A stretch of DNA of 64,000 nucleotides from contig CAWFMA010000022.1 of the NCBI GenBank assembly GCA_963816855.1, forward strand, positions 62,001-126,000, given 5' to 3'. Shown here in pieces: positions 9,678 through 18,796 of the stretch (within the stretch, counting starts at the first letter, position 1; each line of letters starts with the position of its first letter). A model generated the notes under the pieces. That model saw only the letters and a list, made by a program, of their open reading frames with translations. It made no database searches and had not been told where the DNA came from. The stretch is from DASTFP01 sp963816855 (lineage in GTDB: Bacteria > Verrucomicrobiota > Verrucomicrobiia > Chthoniobacterales > Terrimicrobiaceae). The translations under genes were made by a program, and so were the position numbers.

Positions 9678-9918
9678 ATGGACACCTCGACACCATCCTT
9701 CTGGCCCGACAAGGCACGACTTGTCATTTCAATCTCCATGCAATTTGAAGCCGGAGCTCAACCGGATCGCGGAGCCGGCAGTCCCTTTCCACCCATTGAC
9801 CCGAAATACCCCGATTTACACGTTCATTCCCGGACGCGTTATAGAGGAGTTTATCAAGTATGCCCAGAAACAAGGGCCGGCGAATATCCTCCTATTGGAT
9901 TCTTGGGTTTTCGGATAG
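9678..9918 (+). pseudogene. Polysaccharide deacetylase (PuuE-like) with internal deletion
   Basis: Starts with MDTSTPSFWPDKARLVISIS and continues MQFEAGAQPDRGAGSPFPP, the typical N terminus of allantoinase/PuuE-like polysaccharide deacetylases. After about 50 residues it jumps, in another frame, to RVIEEFIKYAQKQGP, which is the usual C-terminal helix of the same family. About 200 residues including the catalytic metal site are missing. This is a deleted gene, not just a frameshift. Confidence 0.65.
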
Positions 9919-9929
9919 AGTTTACAATT

Positions 9930-10964
9930 ATGATAGCTGGAGAAACGTCAACAATTGAGAGCGGCGCAAGTGTAACGCGGCGAGAATTCGTGAAACTGGC
10001 CGCCGCGACAGGTATCGCCGTGGGCGCTGGGTCTCTGGCGTGGGCCGCCGACGAACAGAGCGGGGGGATGCCCTATCGGATCTTAGGGCGGACGGGCGAA
10101 CGGGTATCTGCCATCGGTCTCGGCGGCTATCACATCGGCAAACAAGCCAATGAACAGGAGAGCATCCGACTGATCCGCAGCGCGATCGACGAGGGCATTA
10201 CTTTCATGGATAACTGTTGGGACTACAACGGGGGTGCAAGTGAAATTCGCATGGGGAAGGCATTGAGCAACGGGTACCGCGAGAAGGTTTTTCTTATGAC
10301 GAAGATTGATGGGCGTACGAAGGAAGCTGCGGCCGTACAGATTGATGAGTCCCTGCAGCGGCTACAGACCGACCGCATCGATCTCATGCAATTCCACGAA
10401 GTCATTCGGATGGAAGATCCTGATCGCATTTTCGCCGAAGGCGGAGCAATAGAAGCGATCCAGGCCGCAAAACAAGCCGGTAAGATTCGCTACATCGGCT
10501 TTACTGGGCATAAAGATCCCCTGATCCATCTGCGCATGCTGGAGATCGCCGCCAATCAAAGATTCCGCTTCGACGCCGTACAGATGCCTTTGAACGTCAT
10601 GGACGCGCACTTTCGCAGTTTCGAGCACGAGGTGCTCCCATTGCTGCTAAAGGACGAGATCGGCGTGCTTGGAATGAAGGCTCTGGGCGACCCATTCATT
10701 CTCCACAGCGACACCGTAACGCCGATCCAATGTCTGCACTACGCGATGAACCTGCCGACTTCGACGGTGATCACAGGGATCGACACGATGCAGATTCTCG
10801 AGCAAGCCCTGGAGGCAGCGCGCACATTCACCCCATTGAGCAAGGAAACCGTCGCGACACTACTCGCCCGCACAGCCGACGCCGCGGCAACGGGCAAATA
10901 CGAGCTGTTCAAGACTTCAAGCCGATACGACGGAACGGCGCACAATCCACAGTGGCTGGGCTGA
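9930..10964 (+). CDS. Aldo/keto reductase with Tat signal
   Basis: 344 residues from the ATG at 9930. The N terminus has a twin-arginine signal (VTRREFVKLAAATGIAVGAG, cleavage after SLAWA), so it should be exported folded, with its nicotinamide cofactor if it binds one. The reductase domain shows YRILGRTGERVSAIGLGGYH, Asp and Trp-Asp-Tyr of the active site (FMDNCWDYNGGASE), Lys in VFLMTKIDGR and His in MQFHEV. Secreted Tat-dependent members of this family are known in soil bacteria; substrates are mostly unknown. The open frame extends upstream to 9468, but that part is the deacetylase remnant, so 9930 is the start. Confidence 0.88.
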   Translation: MIAGETSTIESGASVTRREFVKLAAATGIAVGAGSLAWAADEQSGGMPYRILGRTGERVSAIGLGGYHIGKQANEQESIRLIRSAIDEGITFMDNCWDYNGGASEIRMGKALSNGYREKVFLMTKIDGRTKEAAAVQIDESLQRLQTDRIDLMQFHEVIRMEDPDRIFAEGGAIEAIQAAKQAGKIRYIGFTGHKDPLIHLRMLEIAANQRFRFDAVQMPLNVMDAHFRSFEHEVLPLLLKDEIGVLGMKALGDPFILHSDTVTPIQCLHYAMNLPTSTVITGIDTMQILEQALEAARTFTPLSKETVATLLARTADAAATGKYELFKTSSRYDGTAHNPQWLG

Positions 10965-11013
10965 GGTCTGAATCGGCAGACTCGCTTTTCGGACTTGAGG
11001 AACCTGAATGCGG

Positions 11014-11034
11014 TAGGGGTTTGTTTAGCCCCTA
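11014..11034. terminator. Weak hairpin after the reductase gene
   Basis: TAGGGG and CCCCTA form a stem around a T-rich loop 50 bases after the stop at 10964. No T-tract follows. Possible terminator, weak evidence. Confidence 0.25.
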
Positions 11035-11220
11035 AAGGAAAGAGGTCTGGGTGAGCTGCGCTGGAAGGCTAAGATAAACCCGCAAAATCGGGGAAACCTC
11101 ACTCGTTGTTACAAACACGGACCAAAGTCCTTAACAACGATCTGGAGCACGTTTTCCGCGGTTGGTACCCACAGTTTCACGCTCAGGCCGTTTAACCCCC
11201 GACTCCTTGACGCTCTCCAC

Positions 11221-12193
11221 TTAGACGGCCACGACCATCTTCCCGTTGGCCTCGTTCGACTCCATGACGCGGTGCGCCTCCCGGATGTCCTCGAAGCGGA
11301 ACACGCGCGACGGCTTCGCCTTGTAACGGCCGGCCTCCACGTCGGCCGCGATCGCCTGCAGCGGCACGTCCGACAGGGGGAAGCCCGGCTTCCCGAACAC
11401 GAAGCTGCCGAAGAAGGTCAGGTAGACGCCGCTCGCCATCTGCAGCAGCGGGTTGAAGTCGGCGATCGGCGCGAGGCCGCCCAGCCACCCGGCCAGGCAG
11501 GCGCGGCCGCCCCGGCGGAGCATGGCGAGGGAATCGAGGATCGTGCTGTTGCCGACCAGGTCGAGCACGGCGTCGATCTTCCCGGCCTCGGCGATCCGCT
11601 TGGAAAGGTCCGGCCCCTCGACCTCCGCCCGGACGGCGCCGAGCGCCTCCGAGCATCGGGAACCGGTCACGGCTGCGGGTGGTGGCGATGACCTTCGCCC
11701 CGGCGTTGACCGCCATGTTGAGGGCCGCCTGGCCGAAGGACGAGGTCGCCCCGCGGATGACCAGCGTCTGGCCCGGAGCGATCTCCAGGTTGCGGAACAG
11801 GCACGTCCAGGCCGTGGCGTAGGTCTCCGGGATCGCGGCCAGGTCGGCCCACGACAGGCCCGACTCGATGGCCGCCACGTTCGTCACGGGGGCGCGGGTG
11901 TACTCGGCGTAGCTGCCGTTGATCGTCCGGCCCAGCCCGCCCATCAGGGCCGCCACCTTGGTCCCGACGGCGAACTCACCGCCGGGGCAGGACTTGACGA
12001 CGCCGACGCACTCGATGCCGCTGACGTCGGCGATCTCGGCCCACTCTCCCTTCCGCATGTGCAGCTCGGCGTGGTTGAGGCCGAACGCCTTGACCTCGAT
12101 CACCGCGTGGCCGTCCTTCGGTTCGGGCTCCGGGATCTCCCGGATGACCAGCACCTCCGGCCCGCCGAACCCCGTCCTGAGAATCGCTCGCAT
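11221..12193 (-). pseudogene. Zinc-type alcohol dehydrogenase / quinone oxidoreductase with one-base frameshift
   Basis: MDR-family reductase starting MRAILRTGFGGPEVLVIREI, with EVKAFGLNHAELHMRKGEW and LVIRGATSSFGQAALNMAV (nucleotide-binding fold). Near 11655 the frame breaks: deleting one G in the GGAGG run restores RFPMLEALGAV followed by KIDAVLDLVGNSTI and the family C terminus ending at 11221. The domain is otherwise complete (about 323 residues). The segment is much more GC-rich than its neighbours, with third positions almost all G/C, suggesting recent transfer. Either a fresh pseudogene or a base-call error. Confidence 0.8.
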
Positions 12194-12439
12194 GGGAATC
12201 GCTGCGGGAATGTACGCCAAGAACCTGCAATATCAAACCATACAAGTTACTTCGCGAAGATGCCGGAGCTAAGCCACCTGACGCGCGTTGAGGAGCGTCG
12301 CCGCTGAGGGACCAGGCGCGTCAGGTTTGCCGGCCTGCCTAAAGGCGGATTCCAACGTCAAGAGTGAGATGAGAGAATCTTTCGGCGAAATGTGCAAAGA
12401 CGGTTGACATGACTGGCGTGTAGTTATGCGACAAGAGAG

Positions 12440-12613
12440 TCCACTCATGCTCCAAGTTCCCGTGATATACAGGTTGCGTTCGATCGGAATATCCAGCAGG
12501 CACTGGTGAGACGCGAGGAGTGGCCGGACTACCGGAAATGGCTGAGCTTTTATCTGGATTTCTGCTCGAAATACGGCCATCCGCCTGATTCCAAGGAAAG
12601 TCTGCCCCGTTTT
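12440..12613 (+). pseudogene. N-terminal fragment of an integron-type tyrosine recombinase
   Basis: The frame reads RREEWPDYRKWLSFYLDFCS followed by KYGHPPDSKESLPRFL, which matches the SAM-like N-terminal domain of integron/XerC-type integrases (pattern xxYxKWxxFYLDFCxKYGHP). The catalytic domain is absent. A relic only. Confidence 0.5.
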
Positions 12614-13354
12614 CTTGTTCGAAGCTCGCTTCGAAAAACCAATCGGCAGACTGACAGGCGCAAGCGGCCCAGTCCGTGGGCTTGTACTACGATCTGGTTG
12701 CAAGGCAGCCGCGAGAGCCGGGGAGGCACCCGACTGGGTCGGAGCTACCGACATGAGCATCTACGAGGCGAGCGTGTGCGCGGAGCGCAGGCTGAAGGTG
12801 CAGGCCGCGCAGGCGCAGGCTAAGACAATGCTGGTCAAGGCGTTCGCAAATCAGCGTCCGAGGGCGGCGGCCAGGGCCGCATGAGCCTCCTCGACGTGTC
12901 GTCCTTGAGCTCCTTGCCGTCTCGTGGCCTCAGAGCGCCTGGGGAAGGTCAGACCCGCTTCGGAAACGGCCAGCGCGCATGTGACGTGGCCATATACTTC
13001 GGCGCTCCGGGGCCTTCCGAATATGAAGATGGCGGGCGTTGATAGAAACGCCGTGTCGCAACATGAGCGAAATGCAGGGGTCGTTTGGCGCTTTCTTGGC
13101 ATCTTCCTGACCTCAGAGCGGCCTTCAAAGATGGGGCAAATGGCGGACGGCGGGACAGAGATTCCCGATGAGGGCCCGACATGACCCGCATAGCGGCGAT
13201 TGCGGAGAAATACGGACTTTGTTCCGCGTGAGGTGCGTGGTAAGAGTAATTGTGGGCGCAATTACATCGGAACATTCGAGGTTTTGCCCGGACCACCTTC
13301 CCCTAGCACAAGCGCGCCGATGGTGAGCTTTGGCCCTTCAGCAACAAGATATCT
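12614..13354. other. No supportable gene
   Basis: GC-rich open frames exist on both strands (for example 12615-12884 plus and 12949-13296 minus) but I recognise no family and no ribosome binding site. The compositional shift resembles the preceding oxidoreductase remnant, so part may be imported DNA. Confidence 0.4.
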
Positions 13355-13951
13355 ATGTCTACCGTAAGCGGGAGCTGTCTATGGAGGAGTGTATGCTTCG
13401 AAGTGACTCTCCCTCCCATACGCTTCCAGTATTGCCATTGCGCGTCGTGCCGCAAAGCGACTTCATCATCGCACGCTGCAAATCTATTCTTTGCGCTCGA
13501 TCGTTTCCGATGGGTTACTGGTGAGTCTTTGGTCGAGCGTTTCGTAGACCAGGCCGGGAATCCCGGCTATATGAGATGGTTCTGCAGGAAGTGCGGCTCA
13601 GCCCTTCCGCGTCTCAATCGCACCAAGCAGTATTATGTGGTTCCTGCAGGATTGCTTGATGCCGACCCAATTGCTAAGCCAGAGCGAAGCGTTTACTGGG
13701 ATGACCGGGCTACGTGGCTCATCAATATCGACGCAATTCCCAAGCTATCTGAAGAACTTGACTCCATTATGCGAGAACGAGCCAGAAATGATTTCCTGGC
13801 ACGTATCCGCCTGAGATATAGAAAGCAAAACCCTGCTTGCGCGGGCTGCAGCGCCATCGCTCATCGGTTTTTGAAGCGGAGCGCCGCCTTTCTAAAGGGT
13901 GGCAGCTCCAAATTGTATTCTCGCCGGTCCTCTCAGAAAGGGCTCCCCTAA
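13355..13951 (+). CDS. GFA-family (CENP-V/GFA) zinc-binding protein, probably degraded
   Basis: The first 125 residues follow the glutathione-dependent formaldehyde-activating enzyme family: IRFQYCHCASCRKATSSSHA, FRWVTGESLVERF, RWFCRKCGSALPR and YYVVPAGLLD. The usual N-terminal zinc motif GxCxCGxV reads GSCLWRSV here, so one Cys ligand and the following Gly are lost. After LINIDAIPKLSEELD the family normally ends, but this frame runs on for about 60 residues of basic, unrelated sequence, as if the stop were lost. Probably non-functional or altered. Confidence 0.7.
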   Translation: MSTVSGSCLWRSVCFEVTLPPIRFQYCHCASCRKATSSSHAANLFFALDRFRWVTGESLVERFVDQAGNPGYMRWFCRKCGSALPRLNRTKQYYVVPAGLLDADPIAKPERSVYWDDRATWLINIDAIPKLSEELDSIMRERARNDFLARIRLRYRKQNPACAGCSAIAHRFLKRSAAFLKGGSSKLYSRRSSQKGLP

Positions 13952-14061
13952 TGCGGCGCGGAGCGGGCCCGCGAAGGCCTGCTTGTAACAATCGAGATTA
14001 GATGAGAAGGCAGAGAGAGCCCTGGGACGCTGCGGTCCGTGGGTAGTAAGCTCGATGCCTT

Positions 14062-15132
14062 ATGGAAAAGACAACACGTAGACTACGGAAAGCACAGGCA
14101 ACCATCGGCCTAGATCTTGGCGATAAGAGACACACGTTTTGTGTGCTCGACACCCGTGGAGAAGTCGTGAACAAGGGCTCGATGCGCAACGAGCGCAACG
14201 AGCTTGCAAAGCTGGCAAGCGCATACCCGGGAGCCTTGGTGGTCATGGAGGCAGGAATGCATTCGCCTTGGACTAGTCGATTTCTTGACTCTCTCGGAAT
14301 GGAGGTCGTGGTGGCCAACCCTCGCAAGACCCGCACCATCTCGCAAAGCGAGCGCAAGAGTGATGAGCGGGACGCCCTTGTTCTGGCCCGTCTGGGTCGG
14401 GCGGACCGCAACCTGCTTAGTCCGATCGTACACGGTAGCGAAGAAACCCAACATGACCTACTCCAGATCAAACTGCGCGACAGCCTGGTGCGGGCGCGGG
14501 TGGCATTGGTCAATTCAGTGCGCTTTACCTTGAAGAGCCTCGGGTATCGGGTGAGCAATCCTTCAAGCGAGCGTTTCCACAAGCTGGTGGTCGAGGAACT
14601 CCCGGAGTCAGTCCGAGCGCTGATCGTGCACAGCGTGGCCTCGATTGCCGAACTCACTGCCCGTATCAAAGCATTGGAGATCTCCATCGCTCGGCTGGCC
14701 AGCGAGAAGTACCCGCAGACCATCTGTCTTCAGCAGATCAACGGGGTGGGACCAATCACATCGCTCTATTTGGTGCTCAAGATCGAGAACCCCCAACGCT
14801 TCACGCGAACCCGAAATATTGGAGCCTTTGTGGGTCTGGGTCCGAAACGAGATCCAAGCGGAGAAACCGACAAAGAGTTGCGCATCAGCAAATGCGGAGA
14901 CCGCTATCTGCGTCGCCTGCTGGTGAGCGCCGCGCAGCATATCCTGGGACCCTTCGGGACCGAAAGTGCGCTACGTGACTACGGACTACGGCTCGCCCAG
15001 GACGGCACCGCTAAGGCCAAGAAGCGGGCCGTTTGTTGCTGTGGCCCGAAAGCTCGCTGTTTTGCTGCTGACGCTCTGGAAATCCCGTCAAACCCTACGA
15101 ACCTTTTCCTACGATGGCTTGAAGAAGTCTGA
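14062..15132 (+). CDS. IS110-family transposase with frameshifted C terminus
   Basis: DEDD transposase of IS110/IS1111 type. Acidic residues are visible: Asp18 in TIGLDLGDK, Glu63 in LVVMEAG, Asp101 and Asp104 in RKSDERDALVLA. The transposase-20 domain with its Ser is in NGVGPITSLYLVL and FVGLGPKRDPSGET. Near 15031 an extra T (GTTTGTT instead of GTTGTT) shifts the frame: the expected VAVARKLAVLLLTLWKS lies in the next frame. The protein as read ends with about 35 non-homologous residues. Probably a recently inactivated copy. A G/C-rich palindromic sequence follows the end, as in many IS110 right ends. Confidence 0.88.
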   Translation: MEKTTRRLRKAQATIGLDLGDKRHTFCVLDTRGEVVNKGSMRNERNELAKLASAYPGALVVMEAGMHSPWTSRFLDSLGMEVVVANPRKTRTISQSERKSDERDALVLARLGRADRNLLSPIVHGSEETQHDLLQIKLRDSLVRARVALVNSVRFTLKSLGYRVSNPSSERFHKLVVEELPESVRALIVHSVASIAELTARIKALEISIARLASEKYPQTICLQQINGVGPITSLYLVLKIENPQRFTRTRNIGAFVGLGPKRDPSGETDKELRISKCGDRYLRRLLVSAAQHILGPFGTESALRDYGLRLAQDGTAKAKKRAVCCCGPKARCFAADALEIPSNPTNLFLRWLEEV

Positions 15133-15476
15133 TGGGGGCTCTGCGCCCCCAAACCCCGCACCGCTCGCCGCGGCAGGCGTTCGGGGGGAACTCTTGAGCC
15201 CCAACTGAGGACGGACGATTCGGAACGATTGCGGTTTGGGTGCAGTGGCTCCACCAGAGAGACCTCGATATCGAGATAGCAACGTTCCGCCTTTGCCGCA
15301 ATCTACGGATCAAAACATGGACCAACACACCGAGTCCGGATGGAAGCCCGATCCCGCCGCCGCAGAAAACAAACGACGACGAAGATGAATCTTCAAAACC
15401 TCTTGACTGCCTTCTCATGGAAGCATGCTCATTCGAGGAAAAAACGCATGCGAGCGCGAAAAGCATATATCGCCTT
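15133..15476. other. No gene; IS110 right flank
   Basis: Contains the GGGGGCTCTGCGCCCCC palindrome just after the transposase and otherwise no recognisable gene. Confidence 0.45.
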
Positions 15477-16354
15477 AGAACCTGTGAAAAAAGTCATTTA
15501 GGGGGCGAAGGGGCAAGGCGCCGAAGGATAAGGCGGGCTGGAGCTGCGTAAATGAAGGCCTCGGAATGTTCGGTTGTGACTTCGTAGTCCTTGGCGAGTC
15601 GACGGGAGTGAGTAAGCCAAGAGAAAGTTCTCTCGACGATCCAGCGCTTAGCCAGAAGGCGAAAGCCGTGCCCAAGTCTTGGAACAATAGAAAGGCGGGT
15701 GCCTTGACGCCCAAAGAACTCGTGCACCCAAGTAACGAGTTGACCGCTATAGGCTGCGTCAGCGAAGATGACGCGCAACCAGCCGAACCATCGAGGCTTC
15801 TGGATCACGAGCTTGGCCCCCTCACGATCTTGAATGGCTGCCGAGTGAACCACGGCCACCAGGATCAGGCCAAGGGTATCGACAAGAAGGTGGCGTTTTC
15901 GCCCCTTCACCTTCTTTCCAGCATCAAAGCCGCGTTCTCCGGGTTGGTCAGCCATTTTAACGCTCTGAGCGTCGAGGATGGCCGCGCTCGGGGCTTTTTT
16001 TAGCGCTTTTCTTACGCGCCTTTTCGCGAAGGGCATCGTTAATGCGCTGCCAAACTCCCGCTTCTGCCAACTGGCAAAGTAATAATAGACCAAGCGCCAT
16101 CCAGGAAAGTCATGCGGCAAGTATCTCCAGGGGCAACCCGTCTTTGTGACATATATGATCGCGTTGAAAACCTCCCTCCGCTCATACCGTGGTGGCCGAC
16201 CCAACCGGCCCCGCTGTGGCAGATACTGCCGAATAGTTATCCATTCCGTGTCGCTTACGTCGCTGTCTTATTGCTCTCGGTGCTGCATCCCAGGCCTTGC
16301 AGCAAACCATTTGCGTTAGTACAAGCCTTTTCACTCACTCTTTTCACAGGTTCT
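15477..16354 (-). mobile_element. IS5-family element with terminal inverted repeats, about 880 bp
   Basis: Left end AGAACCTGTGAAAAAAG (15477-15493) and right end CTCTTTTCACAGGTTCT (16338-16354) are inverted repeats matching at 16 of 17 positions. They enclose one transposase frame on the minus strand. No clear target duplication (TT versus CA next to the ends). The element lies between an IS110 copy and a VOC gene. Confidence 0.85.
15494..16204 (-). CDS. IS5-family transposase, start region damaged
   Basis: DDE transposase: AAILDAQSVKMADQ (first Asp), IFADAAYSGQLVTW (second Asp) and RWIVERTFSWLTHSRRLAKD (Glu). The family N terminus DVSDTEWITIRQYLPQRGRL is present in the same frame upstream to about 16265, but there is no ATG: an in-frame TAA lies just before it and the only start-like codon is a TTG at 16204 inside the domain. 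So the start codon seems lost and the copy is probably inactive despite intact ends. Confidence 0.85.
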   Translation of the reverse strand: MGRPPRYERREVFNAIIYVTKTGCPWRYLPHDFPGWRLVYYYFASWQKREFGSALTMPFAKRRVRKALKKAPSAAILDAQSVKMADQPGERGFDAGKKVKGRKRHLLVDTLGLILVAVVHSAAIQDREGAKLVIQKPRWFGWLRVIFADAAYSGQLVTWVHEFFGRQGTRLSIVPRLGHGFRLLAKRWIVERTFSWLTHSRRLAKDYEVTTEHSEAFIYAAPARLILRRLAPSPPK

Positions 16355-16739
16355 CAGATCCGCTACCTACTCCTCTCCGCCATCCCGTCGGCCCCTCGAC
16401 TATCTCAAAGTCCGGCAGAATGGCTATCGCCCTCGCGTTTCACCTGGCCGACGCCCTCTTCCAGGCCCGGCCGGTCTGATGAATTGATCCAGCTCAGCCG
16501 GACAGATTGCCACAGGGTAGGGGAGGAGATCGTCGCTCTCTGGATCAAGGGCAAGGGAAGCATCTCCAGGATGTGCCCGTCCCAGGGCGCTTGAGCCGTT
16601 AAAGGCTGCCGCATTCTGGCTTCCCGTGAGGCCTCGCGGTCTGCCCCAGTAAAGACATTCGTGTCAGCAGGGGTAAAGTGGAAGAGTATTAGTTAGAACG
16701 ACGGCTAAACTTACTGACATGCCCCTGGAGGCACATCCT
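16355..16739. other. No supportable gene; holds ribosome binding site of the VOC gene
   Basis: Nothing coding recognised. GGAGG at 16727-16731 lies 8 bases before the ATG at 16740 and decides the start of the next gene. Confidence 0.5.
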
Positions 16740-17087
16740 ATGGTTGAGAAGATTTCTGCGGTTACCCTTCGGGTTGCGAACATGCGGACATCCGTTCGCT
16801 TCTACAAAGATGTATTGGGATTGGAGATCATCTACGGCGGCGAAGGCTCATATTTCACATCGCTCCGCACGAGAGACGGAGATATGATTCTGAACCTCGA
16901 ACACGGCGATGCTAGTATCCCGTGGGGGAGGCTGATTTTTCACGTTTCTGATGTTGACCGTTTCTGGACGTACCTCGTGGAAAAGGGCTTTCATCCAGAC
17001 AGTCCGCAGGATGCCTCTTGGAACGAACGTTATTTTCATATGCCCGATCCTGATGGCCATGAGCTTTCTTTTGCTCGTCCGATCTAG
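16740..17087 (+). CDS. VOC-superfamily protein (glyoxalase/bleomycin resistance type)
   Basis: 115 residues, the usual length for a one-domain VOC protein. MVEKISAVTLRVANMRTSVR leads into FYKDVLGLEIIYGG; the second half ends YFHMPDPDGHELSFARP with the metal-binding Glu in HELSF. A GGAGG Shine-Dalgarno supports the ATG at 16740 over one 21 bases upstream. Such proteins dimerise to form a metal site; substrate unknown. Confidence 0.9.
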   Translation: MVEKISAVTLRVANMRTSVRFYKDVLGLEIIYGGEGSYFTSLRTRDGDMILNLEHGDASIPWGRLIFHVSDVDRFWTYLVEKGFHPDSPQDASWNERYFHMPDPDGHELSFARPI

Positions 17088-17537
17088 CGCTCCTTCACGC
17101 GCTCAGGACGGAAGCCCATCTGGAGCAGATCCTGGCGCGAGGAACGGGCGCACTCCTCCAACGACCCCGAGCAGGAATTCGCCGGGAGAATTGGCCAGCG
17201 ACGCTTCAGAGGCCACGGAAGGCTGATGGGTTTGGGGGCCTGCTCAGAACTCGCCGCATTACGTTGTTTTGGATTAGGACCCGAAGTCGTTGCGTGGCAC
17301 GGGTCAGAAACTTCCTGCCTTGCTGGACGACGCGAAGATCTCTTTCGGTGAGAGTATTTGGGTTTGGTCCGAATTATGTTTGCTGCTGCAACTGCGTCCT
17401 GAATTGCGAAATTGCTGCGTACAACTCGAATCGGCGACATGCGCCTGGGCCCGTCGCCGTGAGCAGGGGAACTCTATAGAGGCAGCCAAAAATGCGGTCG
17501 AAGTCTCTGGCATTGGAGCCCACTGAGGCGCTGGCTT
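17088..17537. other. No supportable gene
   Basis: Short frames without recognisable motifs on both strands, between convergent VOC and flavin reductase genes. Confidence 0.45.
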
Positions 17538-18728
17538 TTACTTTGCCCGGCGCTTCACGACATAACCATACTGGGTCGGCCAAACTGGCTCTTCCTCCAG
17601 GGCATGCTGTGCCTTGATGACCCAATACGGTTCCCGCAGCAATTCGCGCGCGAGAAAGACGAGGTTCGCTTGCCCACTCGTGATGATGTCATCGGCATAT
17701 TGTGGATCACTGATCATCCCTACCGCACCGGTTCGAATTCCCACCTCTTCACGGATGCGCTGGGCAAAGTGCACTTGGTAGCCTTTGGCGACCGGAACCT
17801 TCGCGTCGTGCACAGTTCCACCCGAGGAAACGTCAATCAGGTCCACACCGAGTTCTTTCAGCCGCTTGCATAAGACGACAGATTGCTCGATGTCCCAGCC
17901 TCCCTCTACCCAGTCAGTCGCTGAGATTCGCACAAACAACGGCAGCTGTTCAGGTATGATCGTGCGCAGTCGCTCGGCGACTCGCAAAAGAAAGCGCATG
18001 CGGTTCTCCAAACTGCCACCGTATTGATCCGTGCGGCGGTTGCTAGTCGGCGAGAGAAACTGGTGAAGCAGGTAGCCATGAGCGGCATGGATCTCGATCA
18101 CTTTGAAGCCCGCTGTTAAGGCGCGTTGCGCGGCGGCTTCCCATGCCCGGATGTAATGTTCGATACCCGCTTCGTCCAATGGTATAGGGATGGGGTCTTC
18201 CTCGGTGAAGGGTATGGGACTTGGGCCGACAACAGGCCACCCGCCTTCTGCCGCCGTCTTCAAACTGGCCCCTCCTTTCCACGGCACATCGCAGCTCGCT
18301 TTGCGTCCGGCGTGAGCGAGTTGGATGCCGGGAGCCGCTCCCTGTGCTTCCAAAAACCTCGCAATGCGCGCTAGAGGTTCGATGTGCTCGTCTTTCCAGA
18401 TTCCCACGTCACGTGGCGAAATGCGTCCATCGGCGGTGACCGCGGTAGCCTCGACGACGACCAGACCAACTCCGCCCACGGCCCGACTCCCGAGGTGGAC
18501 CAGGTGAAAATCATTGGCGAAGCCGTCGTCAGCCGAATACATGCACATTGGCGACATCGCGATTCGGTTGCGGAAAGTAAGACCCCGAATTGTCATCGGG
18601 GTAAATAGATCCACTTCTGGAACTTCCCGGTCGTGATTGCAGATGGCCCTGCCGGCGCGCATGGTTACTTCGCGAGACGGATTTCTCACGAATCCTGTCG
18701 CCGCAGTTATGGGTGATTCTGTACTCAT
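17538..18728 (-). CDS. Old Yellow Enzyme family NADH:flavin oxidoreductase (YqjM/NamA type)
   Basis: FMN enzyme reducing activated C=C bonds of enones and related electrophiles. 396 residues; VDLFTPMTIRGLTFRNRIAM opens the barrel. Cys62 and Tyr64 in SPMCMYSADDG mark the thermophilic-like YqjM subgroup. The substrate-binding His pair is in EIHAAHGYLLHQF, with RRTDQYGGSLENRMRF and FVRISATDW following, and the FMN phosphate site near GAVGMISDP. The start at 18728 leaves about 38 extra N-terminal residues; an internal ATG at 18662 also possible. Stands alone. Confidence 0.93.
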   Translation of the reverse strand: MSTESPITAATGFVRNPSREVTMRAGRAICNHDREVPEVDLFTPMTIRGLTFRNRIAMSPMCMYSADDGFANDFHLVHLGSRAVGGVGLVVVEATAVTADGRISPRDVGIWKDEHIEPLARIARFLEAQGAAPGIQLAHAGRKASCDVPWKGGASLKTAAEGGWPVVGPSPIPFTEEDPIPIPLDEAGIEHYIRAWEAAAQRALTAGFKVIEIHAAHGYLLHQFLSPTSNRRTDQYGGSLENRMRFLLRVAERLRTIIPEQLPLFVRISATDWVEGGWDIEQSVVLCKRLKELGVDLIDVSSGGTVHDAKVPVAKGYQVHFAQRIREEVGIRTGAVGMISDPQYADDIITSGQANLVFLARELLREPYWVIKAQHALEEEPVWPTQYGYVVKRRAK

Positions 18729-18796
18729 TACATTATGTCAGCTTCAAACATTGTGGAGCTCGATTCGCTTATAGTGTGGCACATTTAGCTTCCTTA

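Noticed and set aside
12851..13296. Overlapping minus-strand frames of 115-136 codons
   Set aside because: No recognisable family or ribosome site, and composition consistent with chance frames in GC-rich DNA.
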